Assembly (NCBI GenBank): GCA_963971305.1
Contig: OZ020307.1
Span: forward strand, 11,731,501-11,795,500
Direction: 5' to 3'
Source: Arcuatula senhousia
Lineage: Eukaryota; Mollusca; Bivalvia; Mytilida; Mytilidae
DNA length: 64,000 bases
Shown here: piece after piece, positions 10,158-22,527 of the stretch
Position numbering within the stretch: position 1 is the stretch's first letter
Layout: every line of letters starts with the position of its first letter
Translations under genes and position numbers: made by a program
Notes under the pieces: generated by a model
What the model saw: the letters and a program-made list of their open reading frames with translations, nothing else
What the model was told of the DNA's origin: nothing
Database searches by the model: none

Positions 10158-13100
10158 ATGTTAGCAATAATTTTAAGTGCCTGTGTGATAGCCCTCTCTT
10201 GGGGTGCCGATATTAAAGAAGAAGAAGGTGTTTTGGTGTTGACAACAGCAAATATTGAAGATGCACTGAAAGATAATACCAACATCTTGGTTGAATTTTG
10301 TAAGTCTTGACAAATTTATGCATACACATATACGATCTGTTCATTGTTAAATCTTCTGATTTTGTTCCAATACAAAAAAAATCATATCAACATTCAATTA
10401 AATGACAAATCAATTGCATGTTTTAAATTTATTCAGTCTGACATATGGTGACAAAGAATGTACTGCACTACATTGTCTACAAGATACATGTACAACCTGT
10501 TCTGTACATGTATGTTTTAGTATTGAAACTAAATTTCCACATAACCATCTAGCCTACCAAGAAATTGTAATTGCAATGATCTTCAGTCATATCATGTACA
10601 GCATTGTCTGTTATTGAAATTTAAGGATGCAAGACCTGTTATTGTACATGTATATACCAGGGATGTCCAAAATCAGTTTTATTAAATCCCTGTATTATGT
10701 ATATACCGTATACGTTCGTGTATGTAGCATTCAAGTTAGTTGAATGTACATGAAATACATGCATACATGTTCTTCTTCTTTGTTATTGCATCCACAATTT
10801 CAGGCTACTGAAGGTTACTTGGACGGGTTTCATGCGTAACTAAAAAAAATTATAAACATGTATGAAGCCAAAAATAAAAAAAGTAGTAAAACTAATCAAA
10901 ATATTTACAAGATCAAAAAAATTTGGTAGTGCTACTATACAAAAATAGTGACTAAAAATGATCTGTCAAAATTTAAATGTGAATGATTGGGTTTAGGACA
11001 GCTACAAAAATGTGTGATATTTTTAACATCTGGTGTTAGTCTATCACAAAAACCTGTAAGATTGTCACAAAAGTATACTAGTTCTTTTTTAAATTAAATA
11101 ATAAAAGATCATTTGATTACTTTTGAAAAGCTTCATAGCACATTGGCAACATTGCTATCCAAATTCATGTTAAGATTTATATGGTTTGAAATTTTTATCA
11201 TGTACTGTATATGCTTGTTTTCAGATGCTCCGTGGTGTGGTCATTGCAAAGCTTTAGCCCCAGAGTATGCCAAAGCTGCTCAAGCTCTTGCTGAAGAGGG
11301 TTCAGACATTAAGCTTGCCAAAGTTGATGCCACTGTAGAGTCATCTCTGGCTGAAAAGTATGAAGTCAGAGGTTATCCAACAATCAAATTCTTCAGGGAA
11401 GGAAAAGCCATTGACTACTCAGGTATGGCAAAGGTCCTTAAATGCATGTTAGAAATACATTAGTAGGCACTCTGATTGTATCTGAAAGGTCTTTGAACAA
11501 ACAAAAATCCATTAAAAAACGTGTAAAGTAACATTAATTTGTAATGTGTGTCAGTATTTGGATTAAATTATTGAATATCAGAAATATTTTGAAAAGAATA
11601 TGCACATTTACAAAGTAGTATATGTTATTCTATATTTTATTTACTGTTTACAACCTATAGGTATTGAAAAAAAATGTGAGTATGGTTTCCCTTTTAAGTC
11701 TATAGAAAAATATTATTTATTTTTTGTTTTGTTATTAGGTGGCAGACAATCAGCTGATATTGTCAACTGGTTGAAGAAGAAGACTGGTCCCCCATGTGTA
11801 GCATTGGATTCAGTAGATGCTGCTAAGAAGATGACAGAAAAAGATGATGTTGTTGTCATTGGTTTCTTCAAGGTAATTTATACTGTATATCTACATGTAT
11901 ATGTAATTGTATTCTACAAAGAAAAATGAGCTGAAATTAAAAGTAAAAAAAAATGTAGATGTTTGTATGTTTAAGGCCACATATAAGCAATAAATAATCA
12001 TTTTTACACTAGTTTGAAAGTTTATTCAAGTTTAATTCGATCAAAGTCCATAAAAAGGCCAAAATTATTTTCAGCACTATGTTTCCTTTTTGTGGTCAAA
12101 ATTATTTGAGGAACCAAAAATGTTCTATTAGGTACACTGATAAAGATTTTAGATCTTGTTTAAGATGACAAAATGTTGGTGAACAAATTGTGGTTATTTC
12201 AAAGTACTTCTAATTAGTCAATAAGTTTGAAATCCTAGTAACTGACATCATTTAGCAACTTTCCTGAATACTATATTTATTGTTCACTACACTTTTGTAT
12301 GACACTTAATATTTAGATCATGACATGACCTTTTCAAAATATTGAATGGTGTACATGTATTACTTAAAATATGCATATTGAATGCCATTTAAAGCATACA
12401 TACACATATGCACATTTAATCTATAAAAAATAACTGTTCCTCTTTGTTTTCACCATATGTGACATTTATTGCCTTTTAACTTAACTCTTAGTCCAGATTT
12501 TATTGCCATGATTTTAAGTCTCACACTGTCTGCATTGATATTTACTTTTATTAATGTAATTCTTTACACCTAATCAGATTTTGATGTTGAATCAATATTG
12601 CTTTGTATTTTAATATACACTATGCAAATGTACTACTTATAAAAGTAAAAGATATAATGTTCTGGTTCTTAGTACTCATATAATCCTGTTATAAATACTT
12701 GTGACTTGGATTATGTTACAGAATTCATTAATTTCCACAATCTTTTAAATCAGTGTAAGGTGTGTAGCACTGTTTACTACAACAGAAATTTGTTGTTGAT
12801 GATACAAATTTCAGAATGGGGACAATTAAGTTTGAAAAATAAAGAAGTAGCAACAAAAAAACTGGTTAATCAATTATTTAAGTGACACTGGAGATTGACC
12901 AATAGCTGACGTAAAACATCAAATGGTGGCGCGTTAATGGAAAATCAGTTTCTTTAACAGCTATTTAATGTTTTGAATTTTTTTTTGACTAGGATGTAAA
13001 ATCAGCAGCAGCTAAAGAGTTTGAGAAAGCAGCAAGTGGAATTGACGATCTTCCATTTGGAATCACGTCCAACACTGATCTCTTCAAGGAATATGAAATG

Positions 13101-16100
13101 GAATCTGATGGTATTGCACTTTTCAAGAAGGTATGGATAAAATGTCATAATAAAATTTTTGTTTTCACAAAATAATTAATTGATATGAACAAAATTACAC
13201 AGATCATTTTCATTTAGGAATTTGTATAACCATAACTGATAAACTTGTGATTTTGTCATGATGATTAGGAAAAAACAAAGTTGGTTAGCTTTATCTGTGA
13301 ATGAATTAATTATTTTATGAGATGTCACATCTTTTCATTGCTCAAGGCTTAAAAGGGAAATAGAATATAAGCTACAAGCAAAATGGATCATTTTTAAATG
13401 CACATCCTTTTTCATACTTTAGTAATTAAAAACATACTGAACGCCTTGTAGGCTCAAATATAATACAGGAATAATTGACAGTAAATATAATTTATTATGA
13501 CACTGTCAAAGTTGTTAAAAAGTTGCACAATTCAAAAGTAAGATAAAACAATTGGTGATTAATTATTGAAGATGGCTATTATATATATTGTTCATGTTTT
13601 TTTAGTTTGATGAAGGACGTAACAATTTTGATGGAGAAGTAACCGCTGATGCTGTTAGCAAATTCGTCAGTGCTAACAGATTACCACTGGTCATTGAATT
13701 TACCCAGGAAGTAAGTAATGTAGAATTAAGCAATTCTTGAAAAGAAAATCATTAACATTTCGAACTTCAAAGTAACATCTTTTTAGGTTGGACAATGTCA
13801 AAATTTTACTTTACCAATTTCACCATTAAAGGTTTAAAATTACTGCACATGTGTGCTTTGGTTGGAAGGCACTTTTTTCTAGATCTACCACCCTTTCAAT
13901 TCAATAGCAATGCAAAATTAAAATTTTGTCACAAATCCCATCACACATGTTTTAGTATATAATGTACCTTCCAACACACTACTATTTTTTTTTCTTGGAA
14001 TAGCCCTAATGGATTAAAATTACAATCAAATCAACAGAGAGGCAAACACATAAAATTGATAGTTTTCCCCTCCTTTCTTTTTCAGTCTGCACAAAAGATA
14101 TTTGGTGGAGAGATCAAGAATCATATTCTGATGTTCTTGAACAAAAAAGATGATGGATCTGACAAACTTATTGAGGGATATAGAAAGGCAGCCGAGGGAT
14201 TCAAGGGAAAAGTTCTCTTCATCACCCTTGATACCTCTGATGAAGATAATGCCAGAATCTTAGAATTCTTTGGTCTTAAAAAGGAAGAATGTCCAGCAGC
14301 CCGTCTCATCACTCTTGGAGAAGACATGACCAAATATAAACCAGAAGGAAACGATTTGTCTGAAGATGCTGTCCGATCATTTGTACAAGATTTCTTAGAT
14401 GGAAAATTGAAGGTAAGGTTTAAAAGCTGCTGGTGTTTTCTCAATTTTATTGTCATGATTGTTTCATACGCATATCTGCTATTTTTGCATTTTAAAAAGT
14501 AGACAAATATTTTGTTGATAAAAAGGGAATATTCATGTGATGAATTGTCAGTAAAAAAATGTCTCATTCTATACATTCTTTGTCTAATAATCGAAATATT
14601 ATTGTTTATTTCAGGCTCATTTGATGTCTGAAGATGTTCCTTCTGATTGGGATGCCAAACCAGTTAAAATTTTAGTAGGAAAGAACTTCCAAGAAGTAGC
14701 TATGAATAAAGACAAAGCAGTTTTAGTAGAATTCTGTAAGTGGTATTAACCTCACATGTTATGGTATGCAGTGGATAATTTGGTCGATTAGTTGCATGGT
14801 AAAATTCATTAATATTGGATCATACATTTATAGCAAATATAAAAAAAAAGCTATAACCTCTTAACTTTAAACAGTGAAGGCTTATTGATTATTCCTTATA
14901 TTTTCTGCTCCAAAATATCTGGAATATGATAATATAAGATTGCAATGACATGTAAGTTTCAATCATATATTAGATAGGCTAAAGTAATGGCATATAAATA
15001 AGTTACAGTGACGTTACATAACTTAGTATTACTGAAACATCCTTTTTACTGAATTAACGACAATCTAAGAATTTCGATTACGAATTGAATTTAGACAGCT
15101 CATTAATTATGTGTAAAAAAAAATATTGTAAGTATTCAGTTTTATATAACATTTCACATATTATTTATGCTTATTTGTCAGATGCCCCATGGTGTGGACA
15201 CTGTAAACAATTAGCTCCAATCTGGGATGAATTAGGAGAGAAATTCAAAGACTCTGCTGATATAGTTATTGCCAAAATGGACTCCACAGCTAATGAAATA
15301 GAAGAAGTTAAAATTCAAAGTTTCCCCACCATAAAATATTTCCCTAAAGGCAGCAGTGAGGTAAGAGACTTATAATTAGGCTAAAGTCATTACATGTATA
15401 AAAACAAGAATATGTCCAAAAGACATAATGCCCCATCTCGCAACATTTAGGGATGAATGAATGGATCCAAACACTATATACCCCCTACTTTTGTAGATGT
15501 GGCATAAAAATTAAATTTTCAAAGTTACATTTGAAGCTGTGGAAGAAGTGTACACAACACAACCTACATAAATACCTGGCAATGTAAATTCCACAAGGAT
15601 GAAACAGATAGCATCTTTCAATATAAACAGTGGTCTTGAATTAGCCATATATCAAAATGATAATACAAGTGTTCAATACCAATCTTAAAGATATTAGCAA
15701 AAGATCCCTGTAACGTCAACAACTAACATTAAAAACAACAGGTGCAAAAGTAATACACATAAATCAATAATGATATTGTTTTTCAACAACACTTTATTAA
15801 TATAAGTTTTAATTTATTTAGATATTGATTTACCTTTCTATTTGATATGTTATTTTACAGGCTATAGATTATAATGGAGAGAGAACATTAGATGGTTTTG
15901 TTAAATTCTTAGAAAGTGGAGGAAAAGAAGGAGCTGGTGAACCAGAAGAAGTAAGTTCTGTCTGTCTGTTGACAAATGTTACTTTTGAATTACACCTTTT
16001 TTAAAACAGATTAAAAATTAAAAGGTTTGAAGTGTGGGCTATTTTGAATTTCTTTTTTACCACAAAAGGTTGGCAAAAAGTTTCCTAAAAAAGAATAGAT

Positions 16101-16270
16101 TGTTCTTTTAGAATTTGAATTATCAGATTATATTGACATCAGTCATAAAAACTGATATTGACATCAGTCATAAAAAAGAACCATTAATAAACAAAACTTA
16201 TTTTTCTAAACAGGATGATGATGATGAGGAAGAAGATGAAGATGAAGCTCAAGGAAAAGATGAATTATAG
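10158..16270 (+). CDS. P4HB: Protein disulfide isomerase, PDIA1/P4HB type (complete, 10 exons)
   Basis: ER-lumen thiol-disulfide oxidoreductase that forms and rearranges disulfides; in animals it is also the beta subunit of prolyl 4-hydroxylase. Exons: 10158-10299, 11225-11422, 11739-11872, 12993-13130, 13606-13710, 14086-14412, 14615-14735, 15182-15360, 15861-15950, 16214-16270. All have GT-AG borders and compatible phases, joining to 1491 bp (496 aa). Features are a signal peptide ([17 protein letters not shown]), thioredoxin a domain with WCGHC (Cys52/Cys55), two inactive thioredoxin folds (b, b'), a' domain with WCGHC (Cys393/Cys396), acidic tail from residue 479 and terminal KDEL retrieval signal. 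Length and order fit PDIA1 (about 500 aa). The two active-site exons begin at the same point, splitting the Tyr codon before APWCGHC. PDIA3 is less likely given the acidic tail and KDEL. Confidence 0.95.
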
Positions 16271-17533
16271 ATTATTCCATTACGGGTAGTTAGGGAAGGG
16301 AAGGTTATTCCATTTAAATAAAGGGGTGGGAATTATGAACAGTCAAAAAAACATTTTGGAATCTCCTACATGTATTTAGGATTTAAGTGACCTTATTCAA
16401 TTGATATTTATGTAAAAGACTGTTCATATCTGAGATTAGAATTCAAAGGCTATTATGACTGGTGCAAATTATGAGAGTGCTTCCATAATACTGCGACAGT
16501 GCTGCAAGATGATGTATGAATATGTTTATTTATATTGTTCAACTTTTCATTCAATGTTACTTTTATCATAGTCAAAAATAAGTTTTTAATTTTTTAAGTT
16601 AAATGAAATTTAAAAGTGATCAAGTCAAATTTAAATATCTTTTTTTAAATTGTGTATAAATGTATTTGATAAGCTCATTATCATTTCTCATTTAAAAAGC
16701 TAGCCATTGATAGTGTTTCTTATTAGACTTCTTAAAGCTATATCGCTAGCATTATTTAACTTGATCAACATAGCATAATTTTACTAGTCAAGCCAAAATT
16801 CCAATGATTCATATCAAAATATTGATAACGACCCTTGTCTTACTTTCTCTTGTCTCCTTAATATTTGCTGTTTTTGTCAGCACCTTTTTTTTGTATACGT
16901 GAAGCTGATATTTATTAAAATCATGTGAATAAGTTAATTAGTTGTTGATTATACCTCCAATAGTTCAAAATAACTGCAATATAGCATAGTATTAATATAT
17001 TTGTTCTGTGAAATAATAGTGCTTCAGATAAATCATGACAATATAGATCTCTGAAATTCAGAAATATTGTGAAAATGTTTTAAATAGTGTTTTTTTTTTT
17101 ATTTGGTCAAAGTAGTTTCATATCATCATTTTTTTGGCCTCAATCTATGTGTTGTGTCTTCATCATTCCATCTTTAGTAAGCCAGTATATGTTAGATACC
17201 ATTTCAAGTGTTTCCCATTTGAAATGTAGAATGCTTTAATGAGAAACCTTTATAAAAGAAAAGTTTTTTTTATGTTGAGTAACATGTGGAAAGTAGTGTT
17301 TAGATAATCCTGACTAAATTCTATAAGATCAACTCTATGATTGATGGCCGCCAGCTGGTATTTTCTGTATTTTACAATATTTTATGTATGAATGAGAGGT
17401 GATGGATGTGTTTTTATGTGGAATTTTGTTTATGTGTAATGTTATGGATAAACAAAGATTTTTTTGTATTAAAGATTATGAAGAAACCATAGTTAAATTA
17501 AAAAAATCTAGACCAAACACTTGTTTTCTTTTT
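16271..17533 (+). other. PDI 3'UTR and downstream sequence
   Basis: AT-rich and free of repeats until the AGCTCACCTG element at 17534. An AATAAA at 16316-16321 is a possible early polyadenylation signal; later ATTAAA at about 17469 could end a long 3'UTR. The true end cannot be decided from sequence alone. Confidence 0.4.
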
Positions 17534-17763
17534 AGCTCACCTGACCCGAAGGGTCATGTGAGCTATTGTCATCACTTGGCGTCCGTCGTCCGTAAACTTT
17601 TTAAAACGTTAACTCCTCTGACACCATAAGTCCAATTGCAACCAAACTTGGTATGGTTGTTCATTAGCATTCGGTGCTTAGAACTGATGTGGGGATTTTT
17701 GATTTGTCGTAAAACATGGCCGCCATGGCTAAAAATAGAACATAGGGGTAAAATGCAGTTTTT
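17534..17763 (+). mobile_element. Family A HINE-like element, 5' segment (interrupted)
   Basis: It starts in a T run with the hairpin AGCTCACCTGACCCGAAGGG folding on TCATGTGAGCT. The CGTCCGTCGTCCGT microsatellite and the unit containing AAACATGGCCGCCATGGC follow. It breaks at ATGCAGTTTT, where another family A element is inserted, and resumes at 22024 with TTGCAAATAA. Confidence 0.75.
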
Positions 17764-18152
17764 AGCTCGCCTGGACCGAAGGTCCATGTGAGCTATTGCC
17801 ATCACTTGGCGTCCGTCGTTGTCGTTAACTTTTCTTAGAATTCTTCTCCTCTGAAATGACTGAAGGGATTGCTTTGAAACTTTGCACACTTCATCTATGG
17901 GATGTCCTCTACCAAGATTGCACAAAGGGTGACTGCTGTCCAAACAACATGGCCGCCGTTACTAAAAATAGACCGGCGGGGTCAGACTACTGTTTTTGGC
18001 TTGTAAATCAAAAAGTATAAGAGATAGATGAAATCTGATGCCACGTTACTGCTTTAGCATCAAAAGCTCTACAAAAGTCTCCATTGAGTCGAAGTTGTCA
18101 GATGACCCCTTATAGGAGTTAAGGCCCCTTAAAGGTGAAAAATAGCATTTTT

Positions 18153-19480
18153 AGCTCACCTGGCCAAAGGCCATGTGAGCTTATGCCATCACTATGTGTC
18201 CGTCGTCGTCTGTCGTCGTCCGTCGTCGTCTGTCGTCCGTTAACAATTTCAAAAATCTTCTCCTCTGAAACCACTGAACCAATTTAACAGAAACTTGGCA
18301 GGAATGATATATGACATGTTGGCAACAAACGATCCTCATTTTGAAATGCTTTGATAAAAAACATGGCCGCCGTTGCTAAAAATAGACTAGGGGGGTCAGA
18401 CTACTGTTTTTGGCTTATAAATCAAAAAGTATAAGAGATAGAGGAAATCTGAGGCCACGCTACTGATTCAGCATCAAAAGCTCTACAAAAGTCTCCATTT
18501 GGTCAAAGTTGTCAGATGACCCCTTATAGGGGTTACGGCCCCTTAAAGGTGAAAAATAGCATTTTTTCATGTTTTTGGCCTACAGAATGAAAACTATTGC
18601 AGATAGAGATTAGCTGTTGCTTGCTTAAATGTTTAGCTCATTTAGCTCTACGAAAGTCTCCATAGGGTCGAAGTTGTCAGATGACCCCTTATAGGGGTTA
18701 CGGCCCCTTAAAGGTGAAAAATAGCCACTTTTCATGTTTTTGGCCTACAGAATGAAAACTATTGCAGATATAGATTAGCTGTTGCTTGCTTAAATGTTAA
18801 GCTCATTTAGCTCTACGAAAGTCTCCATAGGGTCGAAGTTGTCAGATGACCCCTTATAGGGGTTACGGCCCTTGAAAAATAGCGTTTTTTCATGTTTTTG
18901 TCCTACAGAATGGAAACTATTGCACATAGAGATTAGCTGTTGCTTGCTTAAATGTTCAGCTCATTTAGCTCTACAAAATTCTCCATAGGGTCCAAGTTGT
19001 CAGATGAACCCTTATAGGGGTTACGGTCCATGAAAAATAGCGATTTGATTTTTCATGTTTTTGGCCTACAGAATGAAAACTATTGAAGATAGAGATTAGC
19101 TGTTGCTTGCTTAAATGTTCAGCTCATTTAGCTGTACAAAATTCTCCATAAGGTCAAAGTTGTCAGATGACCCCTTATAGGGGTTACGGCCCCTGAAAAA
19201 AGCGATTTTTAATGTTTTTGGCCTACAGAATGAAAACTATTGAATGTTCAGCTCATATAGCTCTACAAAAGTCTCCATAGGGTCAAAGTTGTCAGATGAC
19301 TCCTTATAGGGGTTATGGCCCCTTATAGGTGAAAAATGGTGTTTTTGGCCTATAGAATGAAAACTATTGCAGGTAGAGAAAAGCTGTTGCTTGCTTAAAT
19401 GTTCAGCTCATTTAGCTCTACAAAAGTATAGGGTCAACATCAAGACCAGGTGAGCGATTCAGGCTCCTGGGAGCCTCTTG
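18153..19480 (+). mobile_element. Family A element, second-level nested insertion
   Basis: Start AGCTCACCTGGCCAAAGGCC with its hairpin partner ATGTGAGCT, then CGTCGTCGTCTGTCGTCG microsatellite, ~180-bp tandem units, subterminal CCAGGTGAGCG and the GGCTCCTGGGAGCC hairpin ending CTCTTG. The host unit splits at ATAGCATTTTT on the left and TTTCATGTTTTTGGC on the right. The uninterrupted form is at about 18557-18585. Left 5 T, right 3 T, uninterrupted 6 T. Confidence 0.8.
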
Positions 19481-19960
19481 TTTCATGTTTTTGGCTTATA
19501 GAATGAAAACTATGACAGATAGAGAAAAGTTGTTGCTTGCTTAAATGTTCAGCTCATTTAGCTCTACAAAAGTCTCCATAGGGTCGAAGTTGTCAGATGA
19601 CCCCTTATAGGGGTTACAGCCCCTAAAATAACGTTTTTTCACGTTTTTGGCCTATGGAATGAAAACTATTGCAGATAGAGAGAAGCTATTGCTTGCTTAA
19701 ATGTTCAGCTTATTTAGCTCTACAAAAGTTTTCATAGGGTCAAAGTTGTCAGATGTCCCCTTATAGGGGTTACGGCCCCTAATATAACGTTCTTTCATGT
19801 TTTTGGCCTATGGAATGAAAACTATAGCAGATAGAGAGAAGCAGTTGCTTGCTTAAATGTTCAGTTCATTTAGCTCTACAAAAGTTTTCATAGGGTCGAA
19901 GTTGTCAGATGACCCCTTATAGGGGTTACAGCCCCTAAAATAATGTTTTTTCATGTTTTT

Positions 19961-20007
19961 ATACGACCGCAAAATTTTTGCGATCGTATAATGTTATGGC
20001 GATGTCG

Positions 20008-20039
<32 letters not shown>

Positions 20040-21408
20040 GTCGTCTGGGGACATTTGGTTTCCGTGCGATAACTTGAATAAATGTTGACCGATTGTTATA
20101 AAATTTTGATATGATGTTTATAACCACTAAAGGAAGGTTGGTATTGCATTTGGGGTTTCTGGCCCCTACCGTTTTAGAAAAAAGGGCCAAAAGGGGCTAA
20201 AATGGGTGTATTGACAAAACTGTTGTAAAATGTTTGTTATTAGTTCGATTTTGAAATTTTTTTTTTATTGAACTCCTCATTAAATTCTGTCAACTAAATG
20301 TGTCAATGGTTTTGAAATATACTGCACCGTTACATTGCTACAGGGGGCCAAAAACAGGCCACGCCCAAAAAAATCAACTTTTTTATTTTTGGTCCGATTT
20401 TCAAAATCTTTTTTTCATTGGAATCCTTGTGAAAATCCCTGCCTGCATTTTTCAATCAGATTTGTAATATCTCTTACCGTTTTTGAGAAATTAGGGGTCG
20501 AAGGGGCCAAAAATGCCATTTATAAAAGTTGGTCGATTGCAAATAGTTTTACACAAGGAATTTATTGTAGTGGGTCAGCCAATTGTTATAAAGTTTTAAT
20601 ATGATGATTATATCCACTTAAGGAAGCTTCCTTTTGTATTTGGGGTTGGTTGCCCCTACCGTTTTAGAAAAAAGGGCCAAAAGGGGCTAAAACGGGTGTA
20701 TTGACAAAACTGTTGTAAAATGTTTATTATTCATTCGATTTTGAAAATTCTTTTTTTATTTTATTCCTCATTAAATTCTGTCAACTAAATGTGTCAATGG
20801 TTTTGATTAATATTGCACCGTTACATTGCTACAGGGGGCCAAAAACAGGCCACTCCCCAAAAATCAACTTTTTAATTTTTGGTCCGATTTTCAAAATCTT
20901 TTTTTCATTGGAATCCTTGTGAAAATCCCTGCCTGCGTTTTTCAATTAGATTTGCAATATCTCTTACTGTTTTTGAGAAGTTAGGGGTCAAAGGGGCAAA
21001 AAACACCTTTTTTAAAAGTTGGTCAAGGCAAAAAATTAAGTTGTAGTGGGCCAGCTGATTGTTATGAAGTTTTAATATGATGATGATATCCACTCAACAT
21101 GCTCAAGGAAGCTTGCATTTGGGGTTTGTGACCCATATCATCTTAGAAAAAAGGCCAAAAGATGGCTAAAACGGGCCAAAAATGTCAACTAATATAGAAA
21201 TAAGATTTTTTTCTGTTAAATGTTATTATAAATAGATATGTGTTAAATATGCATTTTAAAGTCCACCATGGAATGCATGTGTCAAAAATCTTTGTAAGTC
21301 CACCATGGGCTGCATGTGACAAAAGCAATAGACTTTCAATATTGGGCCTCCAATGTACAGGGTTCAACTTGTTGTGGTCGTATCATGCTGCGCTCGGCGT
21401 AGCTTTTT
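19961..21408 (+). mobile_element. Family C HINE-like element (ATACGACCGC start)
   Basis: The 5' hairpin ATACGACCGCAAAATTTTTG continues to CGATCGTAT. A (GTC)n microsatellite at about 20006-20046 follows, then two tandem units of about 500 bp (each with AAAAAGGGCCAAAAGGGGCT). The 3' part has GGTCGTAT, the inverted start, then the hairpin GCTGCGCTCGGCGTAGC and TTTTTAT. It is inserted in the T run of a family A unit (CATGTTTTT on the left). The partial and full copies at 29913-30449 and 31073-32379 share both body and 3' end. Confidence 0.75.
20006..20046. repeat. (GTC)n microsatellite in family C 5' region
   Basis: About 13 GTC/GTT triplets directly after the terminal hairpin. The same position carries a different microsatellite in each hairpin-ended family in this window. 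Confidence 0.8.
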
Positions 21409-22023
21409 ATTGTTCTATGGAATGAAAACTATTGCATATAGAGAGAAGCTATTGCTTGCTTAAATGTTCAGCTCATTTAGCTCTACAAAAGTCTCCATAG
21501 GGTCGAAGTTGTCAGATGATCCCTTATAGGGGTTACAGCCCCTAAAATAACGTTTTTTTCATGTTTTTGGCCTATGGAATGAAAACTATTGCAGATAGAG
21601 AGAAGCTATTGCTTGCTTAAATGTTCAGCTTATTTAGCTCTACCAAAGTCTCCATAGGGTCAAAGTTGTCAGATGTCCCCTTATAGGGGTTACGGCCCCT
21701 AATATAACGTTCTTTCATGTTTTGGCCTATAAAATGAAAACTATAGCAGATAGAGAGAAGCAGTTGCTTGCTTAAATGTTCAGTTCATTTAGCTCTACAA
21801 AAGTTTTCATAGGGTCAGAGTTGTCAGATGACGTCTTATAGGGTTTATGGCCCTTAAAATAACGTTTTTTCATGATTTGGGCCTACGGTTACAGAATGGA
21901 AACTATAGTAGATAGAGAAAATCTGTTACTTGCTTAAACTTTCAGCTCATTTAGCTCTAGAAAAGTCTTTTTAGGGTCAACATCGAGACCAGGTGAGCGA
22001 TTCCGGCTCCTGGGAGCCTCTTG

Positions 22024-22527
22024 TTTGCAAATAACGCAAAAACGGCTACAGATATCAAAATTCTGGCATAGGGTAAAAGTGATCAGCACCTCAAGATCTA
22101 CCTACCCTGAAATTTTGAAGAAAATCCAACAACCAATGTAGGAGTTGTTGCCCTTTTTGTGGATTTTTTGCAAATTTTGCACCTGTTTAGCTCAATATTT
22201 TGAAAACAATACTAGATATTTGAGAAATTTAAATTGCATATTGTTAAGCACATCAAGATCTACAAAATATGTAACAGGGTCAACGTTGTAGGACCTTTCC
22301 TTTTAGGAGTTATTGCCCTTAGAACATCAAAATTTAGCATTTTAACAGCATTTCCTCATTACATTGAAAACATTAACTCCTCTGACATTTTAAGTCCAAA
22401 TGGAACCAAACTTGGTATAGTTGTTTATTAGCGTTAGGTGTATAGAACTGATGTGGGGATTTTTGATTGGTCGTAAAACATGGCCGCTGTGGCTAAAAAT
22501 AGAACATAGAGGTAAATGGCAGTTTTT
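22024..22527 (+). mobile_element. Continuation of the outer family A element
   Basis: It resumes the unit broken at 17763 (TTGCAAATAACGCAAAAACGG in line with the copy at 22763). It runs to GGTAAATGGCAGTTTTT, where the next family A element begins at 22528. The remainder expected after that insertion (starting TTGCAAATAA) is not found after 26445, so the outer copy has lost its 3' end or merged with the inner one. Confidence 0.65.

Larger units (their letters stand above)
17764..22023 (+). mobile_element. Family A element inserted inside another family A element
   Basis: The 5' end is AGCTCGCCTGGACCGAAGG and the 3' end is ACCAGGTGAGCG plus the GGCTCCTGGGAGCC hairpin ending CTCTTG at 22023. 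The body is ~180-bp tandem units, each with GTTGCTTGCTTAAATGTTCA and GACCCCTTATAGGGGTTACG. It contains two further insertions (18153-19480 and 19961-21408). The pre-insertion sequence is given by the sister copy near 22750-22780, where ATGCAG is followed by six Ts and GCAAATAA. Confidence 0.8.
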
